Made by a program: the position numbers and the translations under genes. Source: Natrinema caseinilyticum (GTDB taxonomy: Archaea > Halobacteriota > Halobacteria > Halobacteriales > Natrialbaceae). From it: a DNA stretch of 64,000 nucleotides. Shown here in pieces: positions 16,619 to 25,361 of the stretch. How positions within the stretch are numbered: the first letter of the stretch is position 1; every line of letters starts with the position of its first letter. The stretch lies in assembly GCF_024227435.1 (NCBI RefSeq), contig NZ_CP100446.1:496001-560000 (forward strand), read 5' to 3'. The notes under the pieces are model-generated. The model was given only the letters and a program-made list of their open reading frames with translations, did not search any database and had not been told where the DNA came from.

Positions 16619-18055
16619 TCACTGGGGATACTCGTCGCGCCACGGCCGTCGACGTTCGAAGGCCGCGCTGGCGGCGACAACGTCGTCATCCGCGTGTCGC
16701 TCGCCAGCGATTTGCATCCCGACGGGCAACCCGTCGACGAATCCGGCCGGGATCGAAGCCGCCGGGTGTCCCGAGAGATTATAGGGCTGCGTGAGTACCC
16801 AGCCGCGGAACGATTCGATCTCGACGCCGTCTATCGCCGCCGGTTCCTCGCCGTGTGGGAACGCCGTCGTGCCGAGCGTCGCCGTCACGAGGAGGTCGTA
16901 CCGTTCGAAGAGGTCCTGTAACCCGTCGAAGACGTGCGTCCGAACGATTTCTGCACGGTGGCGCTCGCGCGTCGTCGGTTCGTCCGCGTCCATGATGAGG
17001 TCCACGAGATATGGCCGAAGGCGATCACGGTCTTCCCCCCGGGGATCGAAGCCCTGGTCCTCCAGATCGTCTATCAGCGCCTGCCACCGGCCGGTCGCCA
17101 TCGTGTAATAGGCGTTCAGGATTTCTTCTTTGGTGTGTCCCAGTTCGGGATCGACCGCGTCGACGGTCGCACCGGCGCGTTCGAACGCCGAGACGGCGTC
17201 CTCGAGGACCTCGCGGACGTCGGGATCGACGGGATACGTCCCCATGTCCGGGCTGTAGGCGATGGTCATCTCGTCGATGGGCCTGTCGACGGCCGCACGA
17301 TAATCGTCCCGTTTCGGCACCGAGAAGGGATCGCGCGGATGCGATCCCGCCATCACGTCCATCGCGATGGCTGCGTCTTCGACCGTCCGGGCCATCGGTC
17401 CGTTGGTGGTAAACGGCGAGTCGTTCGCGAACCCGTTCGGTCGACCGACCGTCGGGATCAGCCCGAAAGTGGGTTTCAAACCGTACACACCGCAGAAACT
17501 CGCGGGAATGCGGATCGATCCCCCCGCGTCAGATCCCGGCGCGAGCGGAACTAACCGGTCGCCGAGTGCCGCGCCCGCCCCACCTGACGATCCGCCGGAG
17601 ACGCGGCCGGGATCGAAGGGCGTTCCCGTCGGGCCGGCGACGCGGTTATCGGTCGTCGTGCCGAGGCCGAACTCGGGCGTGTTCGTCTTTCCCACGACGA
17701 CGGCGCCCGCGGCCTTGAGCCGAGCGACGAACGGCGAATCCGAGTCGGCGACGCGGTCTTCGAAGAGCGCCGATCCCGACGTCGTTCGGACGCCCTCGAC
17801 GTCGCTCAGGTCCTTGATCGCGACGGGGACGCCGTGCAGCGGTCCGAGCGATTCGCCGTCTTCGATCGCTCGCTCGGCCGCATCGGCCATCTCGCGGGCC
17901 AGTTCGTCGGTGACGGTGACGAACGCGTTCGTCCGATCGTTTCGGTCGTGTATCCGGTCGAGGGTAGATTCGACGACCTCTCGAGGCGTGTATTCGCCGT
18001 CTCGAATCGCTCTCGCGAGGCCGGCGGCGGTCAGTTCCATGGGTGGTGCGACCAT
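16619..18055 (-). CDS. Amidase (amidase-signature family)
   Basis: A 478-aa enzyme with the Ser-cisSer-Lys triad. The Lys is in GVPVAIKDLSDVEG, and the Gly/Ser-rich signature DPGRVSGGSSGGAGAAL and GSDAGGSIRIPASFCGVYGLKPTFG carries cis-Ser and Ser. Such enzymes hydrolyse amides or aryl acylamides. The absence of neighbouring gatB/C and the lack of GatA-specific segments argue against tRNA-dependent amidotransferase. The start at ATG 18055 (MVAPPMELTAAG) fits the family; the ATG at 18040 (MELTAAG) is an alternative. The substrate is not predictable. Confidence 0.9.
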   Translation of the reverse strand: MVAPPMELTAAGLARAIRDGEYTPREVVESTLDRIHDRNDRTNAFVTVTDELAREMADAAERAIEDGESLGPLHGVPVAIKDLSDVEGVRTTSGSALFEDRVADSDSPFVARLKAAGAVVVGKTNTPEFGLGTTTDNRVAGPTGTPFDPGRVSGGSSGGAGAALGDRLVPLAPGSDAGGSIRIPASFCGVYGLKPTFGLIPTVGRPNGFANDSPFTTNGPMARTVEDAAIAMDVMAGSHPRDPFSVPKRDDYRAAVDRPIDEMTIAYSPDMGTYPVDPDVREVLEDAVSAFERAGATVDAVDPELGHTKEEILNAYYTMATGRWQALIDDLEDQGFDPRGEDRDRLRPYLVDLIMDADEPTTRERHRAEIVRTHVFDGLQDLFERYDLLVTATLGTTAFPHGEEPAAIDGVEIESFRGWVLTQPYNLSGHPAASIPAGFVDGLPVGMQIAGERHADDDVVAASAAFERRRPWRDEYPQ

Positions 18056-18443
18056 GCCACACCATAGTCGCGCGGGTGCAAAAACGTTCAGTCGAAGCAA
18101 CGCGACGTGTTCCCACGCAACGGCTACCGTTCGACGACGTCGTCGCCCCAGACGGACGAGGAGGATCTGGTTGTCCCGGCCCGTTCGACTGGTTCAGGCG
18201 TTACCGGCGGATCTGCGGGAGTCTCTCCCGCTCGACGAGACGGGACCGGAGGGAAGCCGAATTCGCCTCGGTCGTCCGGTGGCCGGAAAGGAGACGACCA
18301 CCGATTGCGACTCGTCGACCGACGACGAGGGACAGAAAGCTACTCGACCGAGCGATCGACCTGGGCGATCGGTTCCCACCGGGTGCGCCCGGGTTGCCAG
18401 CCGGCCGGGCGACCGGTCTGCTCACTCACCCGCCGGTCGCAAG
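18056..18443. other. Intergenic region, nothing recognised
   Basis: About 390 bases upstream of the amidase and downstream of the SnoaL-like gene, both on the minus strand. Only chance frames are present; it probably holds the amidase promoter. Confidence 0.45.
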
Positions 18444-18791
18444 CTACGCATCGTTGACGTAGACACTGACTCGAGTGAGTTCGTCGTCCTCGGCATCGAA
18501 TTCGAATACGTCACAGAACTCCACCGAGCCGTCCTCGTTCTCCCCGACCACGGTGCCTTCGGCGACCGACGCGGTCTCCCCGTGAACGAGGAGGGTAACG
18601 TCGTGAGTCGTATTCGAGAGGCCGCGCAACTCCTCTATGTACGTCTTCAAACCGTCACGGCCCGCGAGGTCGCCCGAGAGCGATTCGTAGACGAAGCCGT
18701 CGGCGAGCGCCGGCCGAACGATCTCGAAGTCCGCGGCGTCCAGCGCATCGAAGTACGCATCGATCGAGGTGGTCCGGTCATCGGTCGACAT
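18444..18791 (-). CDS. SnoaL/NTF2-like cone-fold protein
   Basis: A 115-aa protein with the NTF2-like order of helices and sheet: IDAYFDALDAADFEIVRPALADGFVYESL, then GRDGLKTYIEELRGLSN, then strands ending VSVYVNDA. Members are small hydrolases, isomerases or ligand-binding proteins; nothing here tells which. Start at ATG 18791 (MSTDDRTTS). It is divergent from the MBL hydrolase gene at 18965, with about 170 nt between the starts. Confidence 0.8.
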   Translation of the reverse strand: MSTDDRTTSIDAYFDALDAADFEIVRPALADGFVYESLSGDLAGRDGLKTYIEELRGLSNTTHDVTLLVHGETASVAEGTVVGENEDGSVEFCDVFEFDAEDDELTRVSVYVNDA

Positions 18792-18964
18792 GATGTGGAC
18801 GTAGACGCACCGACGCTTAAACCCGTCCACCAGCACCACCGGGCGTGCGTTCGGACGAGCGTGGGCGATCGCGTTTCGAGACGCCCGCAAACCGCGGTGA
18901 GGCGGGGGAGACGGGCCGCAAACGGTGTCGACCTTTTTTGCCCTCCGGCGACGTGGTCGAGACG

Positions 18965-19801
18965 ATGAACGCGACGAACGAGTGGTACGACGTCTCGAGG
19001 CTGACGAATCGAAGCTACCGCATCGTCGAGGGCGACGGATACGGGATGTTCCTGATCGAAGGCACCGAACGGTCGGTCGTGCTCGACGCAGGCGTCGGAG
19101 TCGGCGAGTTGCGATCCCTGGCGGACGAGCTGGTCGACACGCCGGTCGAACTGGTGCTCACCCACACCCACTGGGATCACATCGGAGCGGCCGCCCAGTT
19201 CGACGACGTGTTCGTCGGGCCCGACGAACTCCCCGCGGACGGCCGGGTCGCCATCGACAGCCTGACCGACGAGTTCACCCGGCGGCCGACGCGATTCGTG
19301 ACCCGGTGGTTCGACGCCGGCAACGAGTTTCCCGACGGCGTCGACCCCGACGAATACGCCGTCGACCCGTTCGACGCATCGCCGGCGCCGGTCGCCGAGG
19401 GGATCGATCTCGGCGACCGATCCCTCGAGATACACCACCTTCCCGGACACTCGCCCGGCCACCTCGGCGTTCTGGACCCGGAAACGAACGTCCTCTACGG
19501 GGGAGACGTCGTTCACTTCGACCGGGGGCTGTACGTCATGTTCGACGACTGCGACCTCGAGGACTACCGCGACTCTCTCGCCCGTCTCCGTGACTTGCGG
19601 GACGACGGCGCCTTCGACGTTCTCGCGACCAGTCACAACGAACCGATATCGGGCGAGGGGCTGTCCCTCCTCGACGACCTTCACCGGGGACTCGGTGAAA
19701 TCCTCGAGGACGAACGCAAGTACGAACTCGTCGAGACGGACTGGGGAGAGGCCCGTTCGTATCGGATCGGGCCCGCCGAAGTACTGACGAAGGACGACTA
19801 G
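18965..19801 (+). CDS. MBL-fold metallo-hydrolase
   Basis: A 278-aa metallo-beta-lactamase-fold hydrolase. The metal motif is THTHWDHIG, with the following ligands in LPGHSPGHLG and GGDVVHFD and a distal His in TSHNEP. Two metals, usually zinc or iron, would activate water for thioester, lactone or phosphodiester hydrolysis; the substrate is unknown. Start at ATG 18965 (MNATNEWYDVS). It is cytoplasmic and probably monocistronic. Confidence 0.88.
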   Translation: MNATNEWYDVSRLTNRSYRIVEGDGYGMFLIEGTERSVVLDAGVGVGELRSLADELVDTPVELVLTHTHWDHIGAAAQFDDVFVGPDELPADGRVAIDSLTDEFTRRPTRFVTRWFDAGNEFPDGVDPDEYAVDPFDASPAPVAEGIDLGDRSLEIHHLPGHSPGHLGVLDPETNVLYGGDVVHFDRGLYVMFDDCDLEDYRDSLARLRDLRDDGAFDVLATSHNEPISGEGLSLLDDLHRGLGEILEDERKYELVETDWGEARSYRIGPAEVLTKDD

Positions 19802-20014
19802 TCGGCGGCGGTGGGATCGTTCACCCGCTCGGCGAACCGCCTCGGGGTCCGGAATCGTACCCCGGAGAACTGACGGCGGAGCGGTGGCCGGTCCGTCCGC
19901 ACGGAACCGGTCTCCCGCTTTCCGATTTCGGGTCGCGTGTTAGATCGGTTCGGTGATAGCTTCGCACGTGAACTTTGTCCGAACGCCTCCTCGTCTGGAC
20001 ACGACAGACATTCG

Positions 20015-20056
20015 ACGGATGGGTGACAATATATGCGACGGAAGACATACCCTACT
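20015..20056 (+). promoter_or_regulatory. Promoter of first Usp gene (shared with second Usp gene)
   Basis: GGATGGGTGACAATATA ends 23 nt before the ATG at 20057. The same 17-mer with the same 23-nt spacing precedes the paralogue at 21823. ACAATATA is in the TATA position for a leaderless transcript. Confidence 0.7.
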
Positions 20057-20482
20057 ATGGAACGAAATATCCTCGTTCCGATCGATCAGTCCGACCAGGC
20101 AACGAAGGCACTCGAGTACGCGCTCGAGGAGTACCCTGACGAACACATCACTGCGCTTCACGTACTTCAACTCGATAGCACCGCCACGCACGGGGACGAA
20201 GGGTTCCTGTATAGAGATGAATTTCTCGAGCAACTACATGAAGCGAGTGAAGAACGGCTCGAGACGGCCCGAGAACGTGCGGCCGATCAGGGAGTCGAGA
20301 TCGACACCGAACTCGTTCGCGGAGAACCGACGCGGGCGATCACCGAGTACGTCGAGGACAACGACATCGACCACGTCGTCATCGGGAGCCACGGGCGCTC
20401 CGGACCGACGCGGGTTCTTCTCGGGAGCGTCGCGGAAGCGGTAACGAGACGGGCACCGGTTCCGGTGACGACGGTCCGGTAA
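20057..20482 (+). CDS. Universal stress protein, UspA family
   Basis: A 141-aa single Usp domain. It starts MERNILVPIDQSDQ (N-terminal strand with the adenine-binding Asp) and ends with the nucleotide-binding loop VVIGSHGRSGPTRVLLGSVAEAVTRRAPVPV, matching the G-x2-G-x9-G(S/T) ATP-binding signature. It is a cytoplasmic stress or energy-state sensor. A close paralogue lies at 21823-22248, and an MBL hydrolase gene on the opposite strand lies between them. The ATG at 20057 fits the TATA spacing; the upstream in-frame GTG/ATG would be inside the promoter. Confidence 0.92.
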   Translation: MERNILVPIDQSDQATKALEYALEEYPDEHITALHVLQLDSTATHGDEGFLYRDEFLEQLHEASEERLETARERAADQGVEIDTELVRGEPTRAITEYVEDNDIDHVVIGSHGRSGPTRVLLGSVAEAVTRRAPVPVTTVR

Positions 20483-20662
20483 GTAGTTGCAGATCCCTTC
20501 GGCGACCTCGACTACCCCATCGGAGAGTAGTGAAATCGGTTACATCGTAGTCGTTCATGGCAAAATCGCGATGGTAAACCGTTCGTGCGACCCGAGTGTT
20601 TCTGGTAGCACGTGTCCGAACCCATTGGCTATCGTGGGCTGAATATCGGACGGGCAGAAATC

Positions 20663-21676
20663 TCATCCGTCCGATATCGAACCGTCGTCGTTCGTCTCGA
20701 GTTCGTACCGCTTCACTCCGTCCGACTCCTCGATAACGACGCGGCCTTCGTCCTCCAGGAGGTCGAGGTGACCGATGACCTCGGACATCCCGGGAAACAT
20801 CTCGGTCGCCGGAAGGTCGGGGAACATTGCCTTCATGATCTCGTACGCCGTCGCCGGTTCGTCGTCGGCGACGAGACCAGCGATACGCTCCTTTCGGTCC
20901 TGATGGTGTGAAATCGTCTCGCGAATCGGGGCCTCGAGATCCGGCATGGGATCGCCGTGACCCCCGTACCCGACCGAGACGTCCATCGCGAGGACGTGTC
21001 GGAGCGACTCGAGGTAGGTCGGCAAGCTTCGGGTTCGCTCGTCGTCCGTGCCGGGAACGAGGGTGAGAAGCGGGTTCGGGGTGATATCGGGCAGGACGTG
21101 ATCGCCGGTGAGCATCGCGTCTTCGGCGGCCGCGTAGTAACACATCGAACCGGGGGCGTGGCCCGGCGTGGAAATGCACTCCAGATCGACGCCGATATCC
21201 ACGACGTCCCCCTCGGCTACTTCGTCGGTAACGGCGACGGGGTCCTGATAATTCGTGTACGGTTCGGGAAGCTCGAGTACCGTGTCGACCGTATCCGCGG
21301 GCATCCCCATCGACAGGAGGAACGGTTCGAAAAACTGCTGCTCCCGCTCGAAGTATCCGATCGGATCCGATAACTGTGTGGCGGCGTCCTCGTGGGCGAA
21401 TACCTGCGCCCCCGACTCCTCGACGATCCGACCTGCGAGACCGAAATGATCCATGTGGGGATGGGTGATGAGCACTCGGTCGACGTCGGCGATACGAGAA
21501 TCGATACGAGCAAGCGCCGTCCGTAATTCTTCGGAGGCCTCTTCGGTCGCCGGGCCGGGATCGACGACGGTCAGGCCCGCTCCGGTGAAGAGATAACAGT
21601 TCACTCGACCGACGCTGAACGGCGTCGGGATCGGGACCCGCTCCAGTGTATCCATGTCCACACTATTCGCATTCAA
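20663..21676 (-). CDS. MBL-fold metallo-hydrolase with C-terminal winged-helix-like domain
   Basis: A 337-aa protein. The MBL domain (about 1-230) has the metal motif THPHMDHFGLAG, then STPGHAPGSMCYY and LTGDHVLP. The C-terminal part (AYEIMKAMFPDLPATEMFPGMSEVIGHLDLLEDEGRVV) matches the helical or winged tail of LACTB2/RNase-like MBL hydrolases. The substrate is unknown. Start at ATG 21676; the ATG at 21655 is an alternative. It lies between the two paralogous Usp genes, on the opposite strand. Confidence 0.88.
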   Translation of the reverse strand: MNANSVDMDTLERVPIPTPFSVGRVNCYLFTGAGLTVVDPGPATEEASEELRTALARIDSRIADVDRVLITHPHMDHFGLAGRIVEESGAQVFAHEDAATQLSDPIGYFEREQQFFEPFLLSMGMPADTVDTVLELPEPYTNYQDPVAVTDEVAEGDVVDIGVDLECISTPGHAPGSMCYYAAAEDAMLTGDHVLPDITPNPLLTLVPGTDDERTRSLPTYLESLRHVLAMDVSVGYGGHGDPMPDLEAPIRETISHHQDRKERIAGLVADDEPATAYEIMKAMFPDLPATEMFPGMSEVIGHLDLLEDEGRVVIEESDGVKRYELETNDDGSISDG

Positions 21677-21782
21677 TTACTTATACTGTTCACCGCGGGG
21701 TCGGGATCTACCGGCGCTCTGCCCCGAAACTCTCTCACCTCAGTCCGACTTTCTCCATCGCTTTACACTCCGACTTGTTGGT

Positions 21783-21822
21783 GGATGGGTGACAATATAG
21801 GGGCCGCGAGACTGTGTCTACT
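21783..21822 (+). promoter_or_regulatory. Promoter of second Usp gene
   Basis: GGATGGGTGACAATATA, identical to the element before 20057, again ends 23 nt before the ATG (21823). Confidence 0.7.
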
Positions 21823-22248
21823 ATGGTCCGAAACGTCCTCGTTCCGATCGACCAATCAGAGCAGGCGACGGAAGCGCTCGAGTACGCGCTTTCGGAATAT
21901 CCCGACGAACAGATCACGGCGCTGCACGTTATCCACCTCGATCGAACCGCGATGACCGGCAACGAGGGGTTCCTGTACCGTGACGAATTTCTCGAGCGAC
22001 TGAACGCGGCGGGCGAAGAACGGCTCGAGACCGCCCGAGAACGCGCGGCCGAACACGGCGTCGAGATCGACACCGAACTCGCCCGCGGGAGGCCGGCCCG
22101 GACCATTTCGGAGTACGTCGAGGACAACGACATCGACCACGTCGTCATCGGGAGCCACGGTCGCTCCGGACCGTCGCGGGTTCTTCTCGGGAGCGTCGCG
22201 GAAACGGTGACGAGACGGTCGCCGGTACCGGTGACGATCGTTCGATAA
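21823..22248 (+). CDS. Universal stress protein, UspA family (paralogue)
   Basis: A 141-aa Usp domain, the same length as and highly similar to the protein at 20057-20482 throughout (for example ALEYALSEYPDEQITALHV, EGFLYRDEFLERL, EYVEDNDIDHVVIGSHGRSGPSRVLLGSVAETV). It keeps the ATP-binding loop. The ATG at 21823 was chosen over the GTG at 21814 because of the TATA spacing and the alignment with the paralogue. The pair is most simply a tandem duplication that carried its promoter along. Confidence 0.92.
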   Translation: MVRNVLVPIDQSEQATEALEYALSEYPDEQITALHVIHLDRTAMTGNEGFLYRDEFLERLNAAGEERLETARERAAEHGVEIDTELARGRPARTISEYVEDNDIDHVVIGSHGRSGPSRVLLGSVAETVTRRSPVPVTIVR

Positions 22249-22708
22249 CTGGTACCGGATCCTGAAGCGGCCTCGAGTACCGCTCGCGACGCGACGATAC
22301 CGGATACCGGACCCGGGATGACCGTCGTTGGGGTCGGCCCGATAGCTGCCGATCCAGACGAGCGTTACGGCCCTGATACGCACCGCGACGTCGCATGGGA
22401 GCAGTCGAACCGCGTCCGGACTACGACGTCGTCAAAGCGATGATGAAAACGCTCGAATCGAACACCGAGACGACGTTTTCACTCGGGTGACCTCGCCCAC
22501 CGTTTCACGCGTCGGAACCCGAACGGTCGCGCGTGAAGTTGATGGTATAGCGCCGGGTAGTTCGTGCGTGAGTCGATGACACTCGTTCGCGGATTCGTGA
22601 AATTCACGTGCGTGGACAGTACACTCGCGTACGTGGGCACGACACCGGGTGAAAGGGACGCGCCGAACCGACAGCGGGCGAGGGACGACGCTCACCTCGA
22701 ATCGTGAT
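22249..22708. other. Intergenic region with one possible 31-aa frame
   Basis: About 460 bases. The only protein-like frame is 22395-22490 (listed separately). The rest shows nothing recognisable. Confidence 0.45.
22395..22490 (+). CDS. Possible 31-aa peptide or gene fragment
   Basis: The frame from ATG 22395 to TGA 22488 encodes an acidic, helix-compatible peptide (MGAVEPRPDYDVVKAMMKTLES). Composition and codon use look haloarchaeal, but no promoter or family was recognised. It may be the start of a lost gene. Confidence 0.25.
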   Translation: MGAVEPRPDYDVVKAMMKTLESNTETTFSLG

Positions 22709-24274
22709 ATGAGCGGTTTTTATCGCCGGTATCTGCTGGTTCTGGTCCGCTTTCTCCCCTTCGCAGTCGCCTTTCTGCGCGACAGGCGTCGGTTCCTGCT
22801 GTTCGGATCGCGAAGACGGGTCGACAGTGCGGCCCACCGACAGAGAGCCGAGCGGATACGGGACACGATGCTGGAACTCGGACCCGCGTTCATCAAGGTC
22901 GGTCAGGTGCTTTCGACGCGTCCGGACATCGTACCCCCGCCGTACGCCGATGTGTTCGGGACGCTCCAGGACGAAGTTCCAGAGAAGGCGGGCGGGGACC
23001 CGAAGACGGTCCTCACCGCGGAACTCGAGGACGAACTCGATCTGTCGACGCTCGAACCGATCGCCGGTGGGTCGCTGGCCTTCGTGTACGTGGTGGCCCG
23101 TGGGGACGAACGGATCGCGCTGAAGGTCCGTCGTCCCGACGTGAAACGTCTGGTCGAGCGCGACCTTCGAGTGATTCGCAGTTTACTCCCACTCGTCGTC
23201 CGCTTCATCGAGGAACGCCAACGGTACTCGGTTCGCAACGCGGCCGACGATTTCGAAGAGATAATTACGGACGAACTGAATTTCGCCCGGGAGCGGGCTA
23301 TTATGAGCGAAATCGGGGACAACTTCGCCGACGACGACCGCGTCGTCGTTCCCGACGTCTACGAGGATCTCTCGTCCGAACGCGTCCTCGCGATGGAGTA
23401 CGCGACCGGCCGAAAGATAACAGACGACGACGCATTCGACGGCCTCGACGTGACGCCACACGAAATGGCGACGTGGATCACGGAGATATACCTGCAGATG
23501 GGGCTCATCGACGGGGTGTTCCACGCGGACCCTCACCCGGGTAACCTCGCCGTCACGGACGCGGGGCGCTTGCTGATATTCGACTTTGGAATGAGCGACC
23601 GTCTCTCCGAGACCGTCAGAGAGGACATCGCCGGACTGTATCGCGCGCTCGTCCGACGCGACGTCGACTCGCTCGTCGACGCGCTGATCGCGCTCGACGT
23701 CCTCGAGCCGTCGGTCGACCGCGTCGAAGTGAGACGCGTCCTCGAACTCGTCATCGAGAACCTCGAGGGGCGGACGGAGATCACCTGGCGGATGATATTC
23801 ACCGAGCTGACGTCGATGCTCAGGGATTTTCCGTTTCGCCTCCCGCCGGACGTAATGTTGCTCATCAGGGCCGGAACCGTCGGCGAAGGCGTCTGTCGAC
23901 AGCTCGATCCGGAGTTCGACTTTCTCGTCGTGGTTCGATCGTTCCTCAAAGAGCAGGGGCTCATCGAAAGCGAATTCCAGGCGTTCGTCGAGGAGACGCG
24001 GACGGACCTTCAGCGGTCGATACCCGTGCTGGCGGGGCTTCCCGCTCGCGTCGATCGAACGATGCGACAACTCGAGCGCGGCGAACTCGTCGTGCGAACC
24101 GATCCGGTCGACGGGACCGATCACGGGGATCGGGACGTCGGGTTCGCCGTGCTCGCCGGTGCGTTGATCGTTGCGGCCGCGATTCTTACGCTCCACGAAC
24201 GACCGTACGAGGGTCCCGCCATTTTCCTCGCAGGTCTCTTTCTCGTGACCTACCTCCTCCGTCGTCGACGATAG
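22709..24274 (+). CDS. ABC1/AarF/UbiB-family atypical kinase
   Basis: A 521-aa member of the ABC1 (UbiB/ADCK) family of membrane-associated atypical kinases or ATPases linked to isoprenoid-quinone metabolism. The KxGQ motif is KVGQ (63-66), followed by STRPDIVPPPYADVFGTLQDEVP, the ATP-loop region GGSLAFVYVV in place of the common alanine-rich loop, ALKVRRP (Lys), the FHADPHPGNL catalytic loop and FDFGMSDRL (metal Asp). Two C-terminal hydrophobic segments (GFAVLAGALIVAAAILTL and GPAIFLAGLFLVTYLL) anchor it in the membrane. Start at ATG 22709 (MSGFYRRYLL). Confidence 0.92.
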   Translation: MSGFYRRYLLVLVRFLPFAVAFLRDRRRFLLFGSRRRVDSAAHRQRAERIRDTMLELGPAFIKVGQVLSTRPDIVPPPYADVFGTLQDEVPEKAGGDPKTVLTAELEDELDLSTLEPIAGGSLAFVYVVARGDERIALKVRRPDVKRLVERDLRVIRSLLPLVVRFIEERQRYSVRNAADDFEEIITDELNFARERAIMSEIGDNFADDDRVVVPDVYEDLSSERVLAMEYATGRKITDDDAFDGLDVTPHEMATWITEIYLQMGLIDGVFHADPHPGNLAVTDAGRLLIFDFGMSDRLSETVREDIAGLYRALVRRDVDSLVDALIALDVLEPSVDRVEVRRVLELVIENLEGRTEITWRMIFTELTSMLRDFPFRLPPDVMLLIRAGTVGEGVCRQLDPEFDFLVVVRSFLKEQGLIESEFQAFVEETRTDLQRSIPVLAGLPARVDRTMRQLERGELVVRTDPVDGTDHGDRDVGFAVLAGALIVAAAILTLHERPYEGPAIFLAGLFLVTYLLRRRR

Positions 24275-24598
24275 GCCGCCGTTGTGCCCACCGTGTGTTC
24301 CGTTCGGACCCGTCTCCCGAGCTATGTTCGGGCGAACACGTCTCGCGAGTCACATCACCTGCGGTCGGTCCTGTCGATCGTGCCAGCGACGACACCGACG
24401 CGATGGCGGCGTCCATCCACTCGCCACCGTCCACCGGACACGTCTCGAGCACACCCGCTGCGAGTTCGACGGCGGACTTCAACGCGGCAAGACTCACAGA
24501 ATTCGGACGCACACCGAATCGTCGTCGGGGCCCGCATTTCGGCCGCATCTACCGCGCACGGAGAAAGCGACTCCGAGACGGACTGCCACAATCGCAAC
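24275..24598. other. Intergenic region, nothing recognised
   Basis: About 320 bases between the ABC1 gene and the convergent MFS remnant. No gene or repeat was recognised. Confidence 0.4.
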
Positions 24599-24829
24599 TC
24601 ACTCGGAAAGCACCAGTGTGAGAGGAATCATGACCCCGGTCAACGCGGCCAGTCCGAGGAACGCTTCGTCGAAGTATCCGCGATCGGCGACGATCCCGAA
24701 CAGCACCGAACTCGTCGAACTGATCGACCAGTAGATCGTCCTGAGAATTCCCAGGCCGGTTCCCTGCAGTCGATCCGACCGCCCCTGCCGGGTAAACGGG
24801 CCGATCGGGTGATCTGATAAGCTAACCAA
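24599..24829 (-). pseudogene. C-terminal fragment of MFS transporter
   Basis: From about residue 22 of this 76-aa frame, the sequence RLQGTGLGILRTIYWSISSTSSVLFGIVADRGYFDEAFLGLAALTGVMIPLTLVL matches the layout of the last two transmembrane helices of major-facilitator proteins, including the inter-helix RGTGLG-type motif. The upstream ten or so helices are absent. The sequence before it is replaced by a 13-bp tandem repeat and then a MITE. The family assignment is from memory of the helix 11-12 motif. Confidence 0.55.
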
Positions 24830-25071
24830 TTAGATAGGCCAATCGGATAGGTCAGTCGAATATACCGATTGGGAAAGCCAGGCGGACGATCCAGTCGGAT
24901 GCGCCAGCGAAGTAGACCGGTCGAGTACGCCGGATGGGGAGGTCGATCGAGTACACCAGCTAAAGAGATCGGTCGCGTGCGCCGGGGAGAGAGATCAGTT
25001 CAGCGGGCCGGTTGGAGAGGCCGATAGAAGCGATCAGTTCAGTGAGCGACTCTGGAAGGTCGATCGGGGAG
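24824..25071. repeat. Degenerate 13-bp tandem repeat, about 19 units
   Basis: Successive units such as GGCCAATCGGATA, GGTCAGTCGAATA, TCCAGTCGGATGC, ACCGGTCGAGTAC and GTCGATCGAGTAC recur every 13 bp, with one 14-bp unit, and probably extend a little to the left. The rough consensus is GCCRGTCGGRTAG. The period is not a multiple of three and stops occur in several frames, so it is not protein coding. It abuts the truncated MFS fragment and ends about 28 bp before the MITE. Confidence 0.8.
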
Positions 25072-25098
25072 GCCCCCGCGGTCACCACACCGTCACAG

Positions 25099-25210
25099 TA
25101 TAGTAGTCGTTGAAACGATTTACTCACCGCTCGCAGTAAAGCGGCCAGCGAGTCTTCGCTGGCCGTGATTTCGCGAGCAGGGTGTGCACTGACTTTCAAC
25201 GACTACTATA
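25099..25210. mobile_element. 112-bp MITE with 17-bp perfect terminal inverted repeats
   Basis: Left end TATAGTAGTCGTTGAAA (25099-25115) and right end TTTCAACGACTACTATA (25194-25210) are exact inverse complements. A central hairpin (GGCCAGCGA/TCGCTGGCC, 25143-25164) adds structure. No transposase is encoded. It is likely mobilised by an IS with matching ends elsewhere in the genome; that IS is not in the window. Confidence 0.85.
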
Positions 25211-25361
25211 GTTCGACGCGGTCCCTGCAGTCGCGGCAACGAAAGGATTCGCCCCACCTGATCGGTGGATTTATTGGATCGTCATCGGACTTCTTCACCG
25301 AAGCAGATACGAGGGGTAGTCGACGTGACGAAAGTGGGCCAACGAGACGCGGTGTAAAATC

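Noticed and set aside
24824-25071. CRISPR array
   Set aside because: Units are 13 bp, contiguous and diverged, with no spacers and no cas genes.
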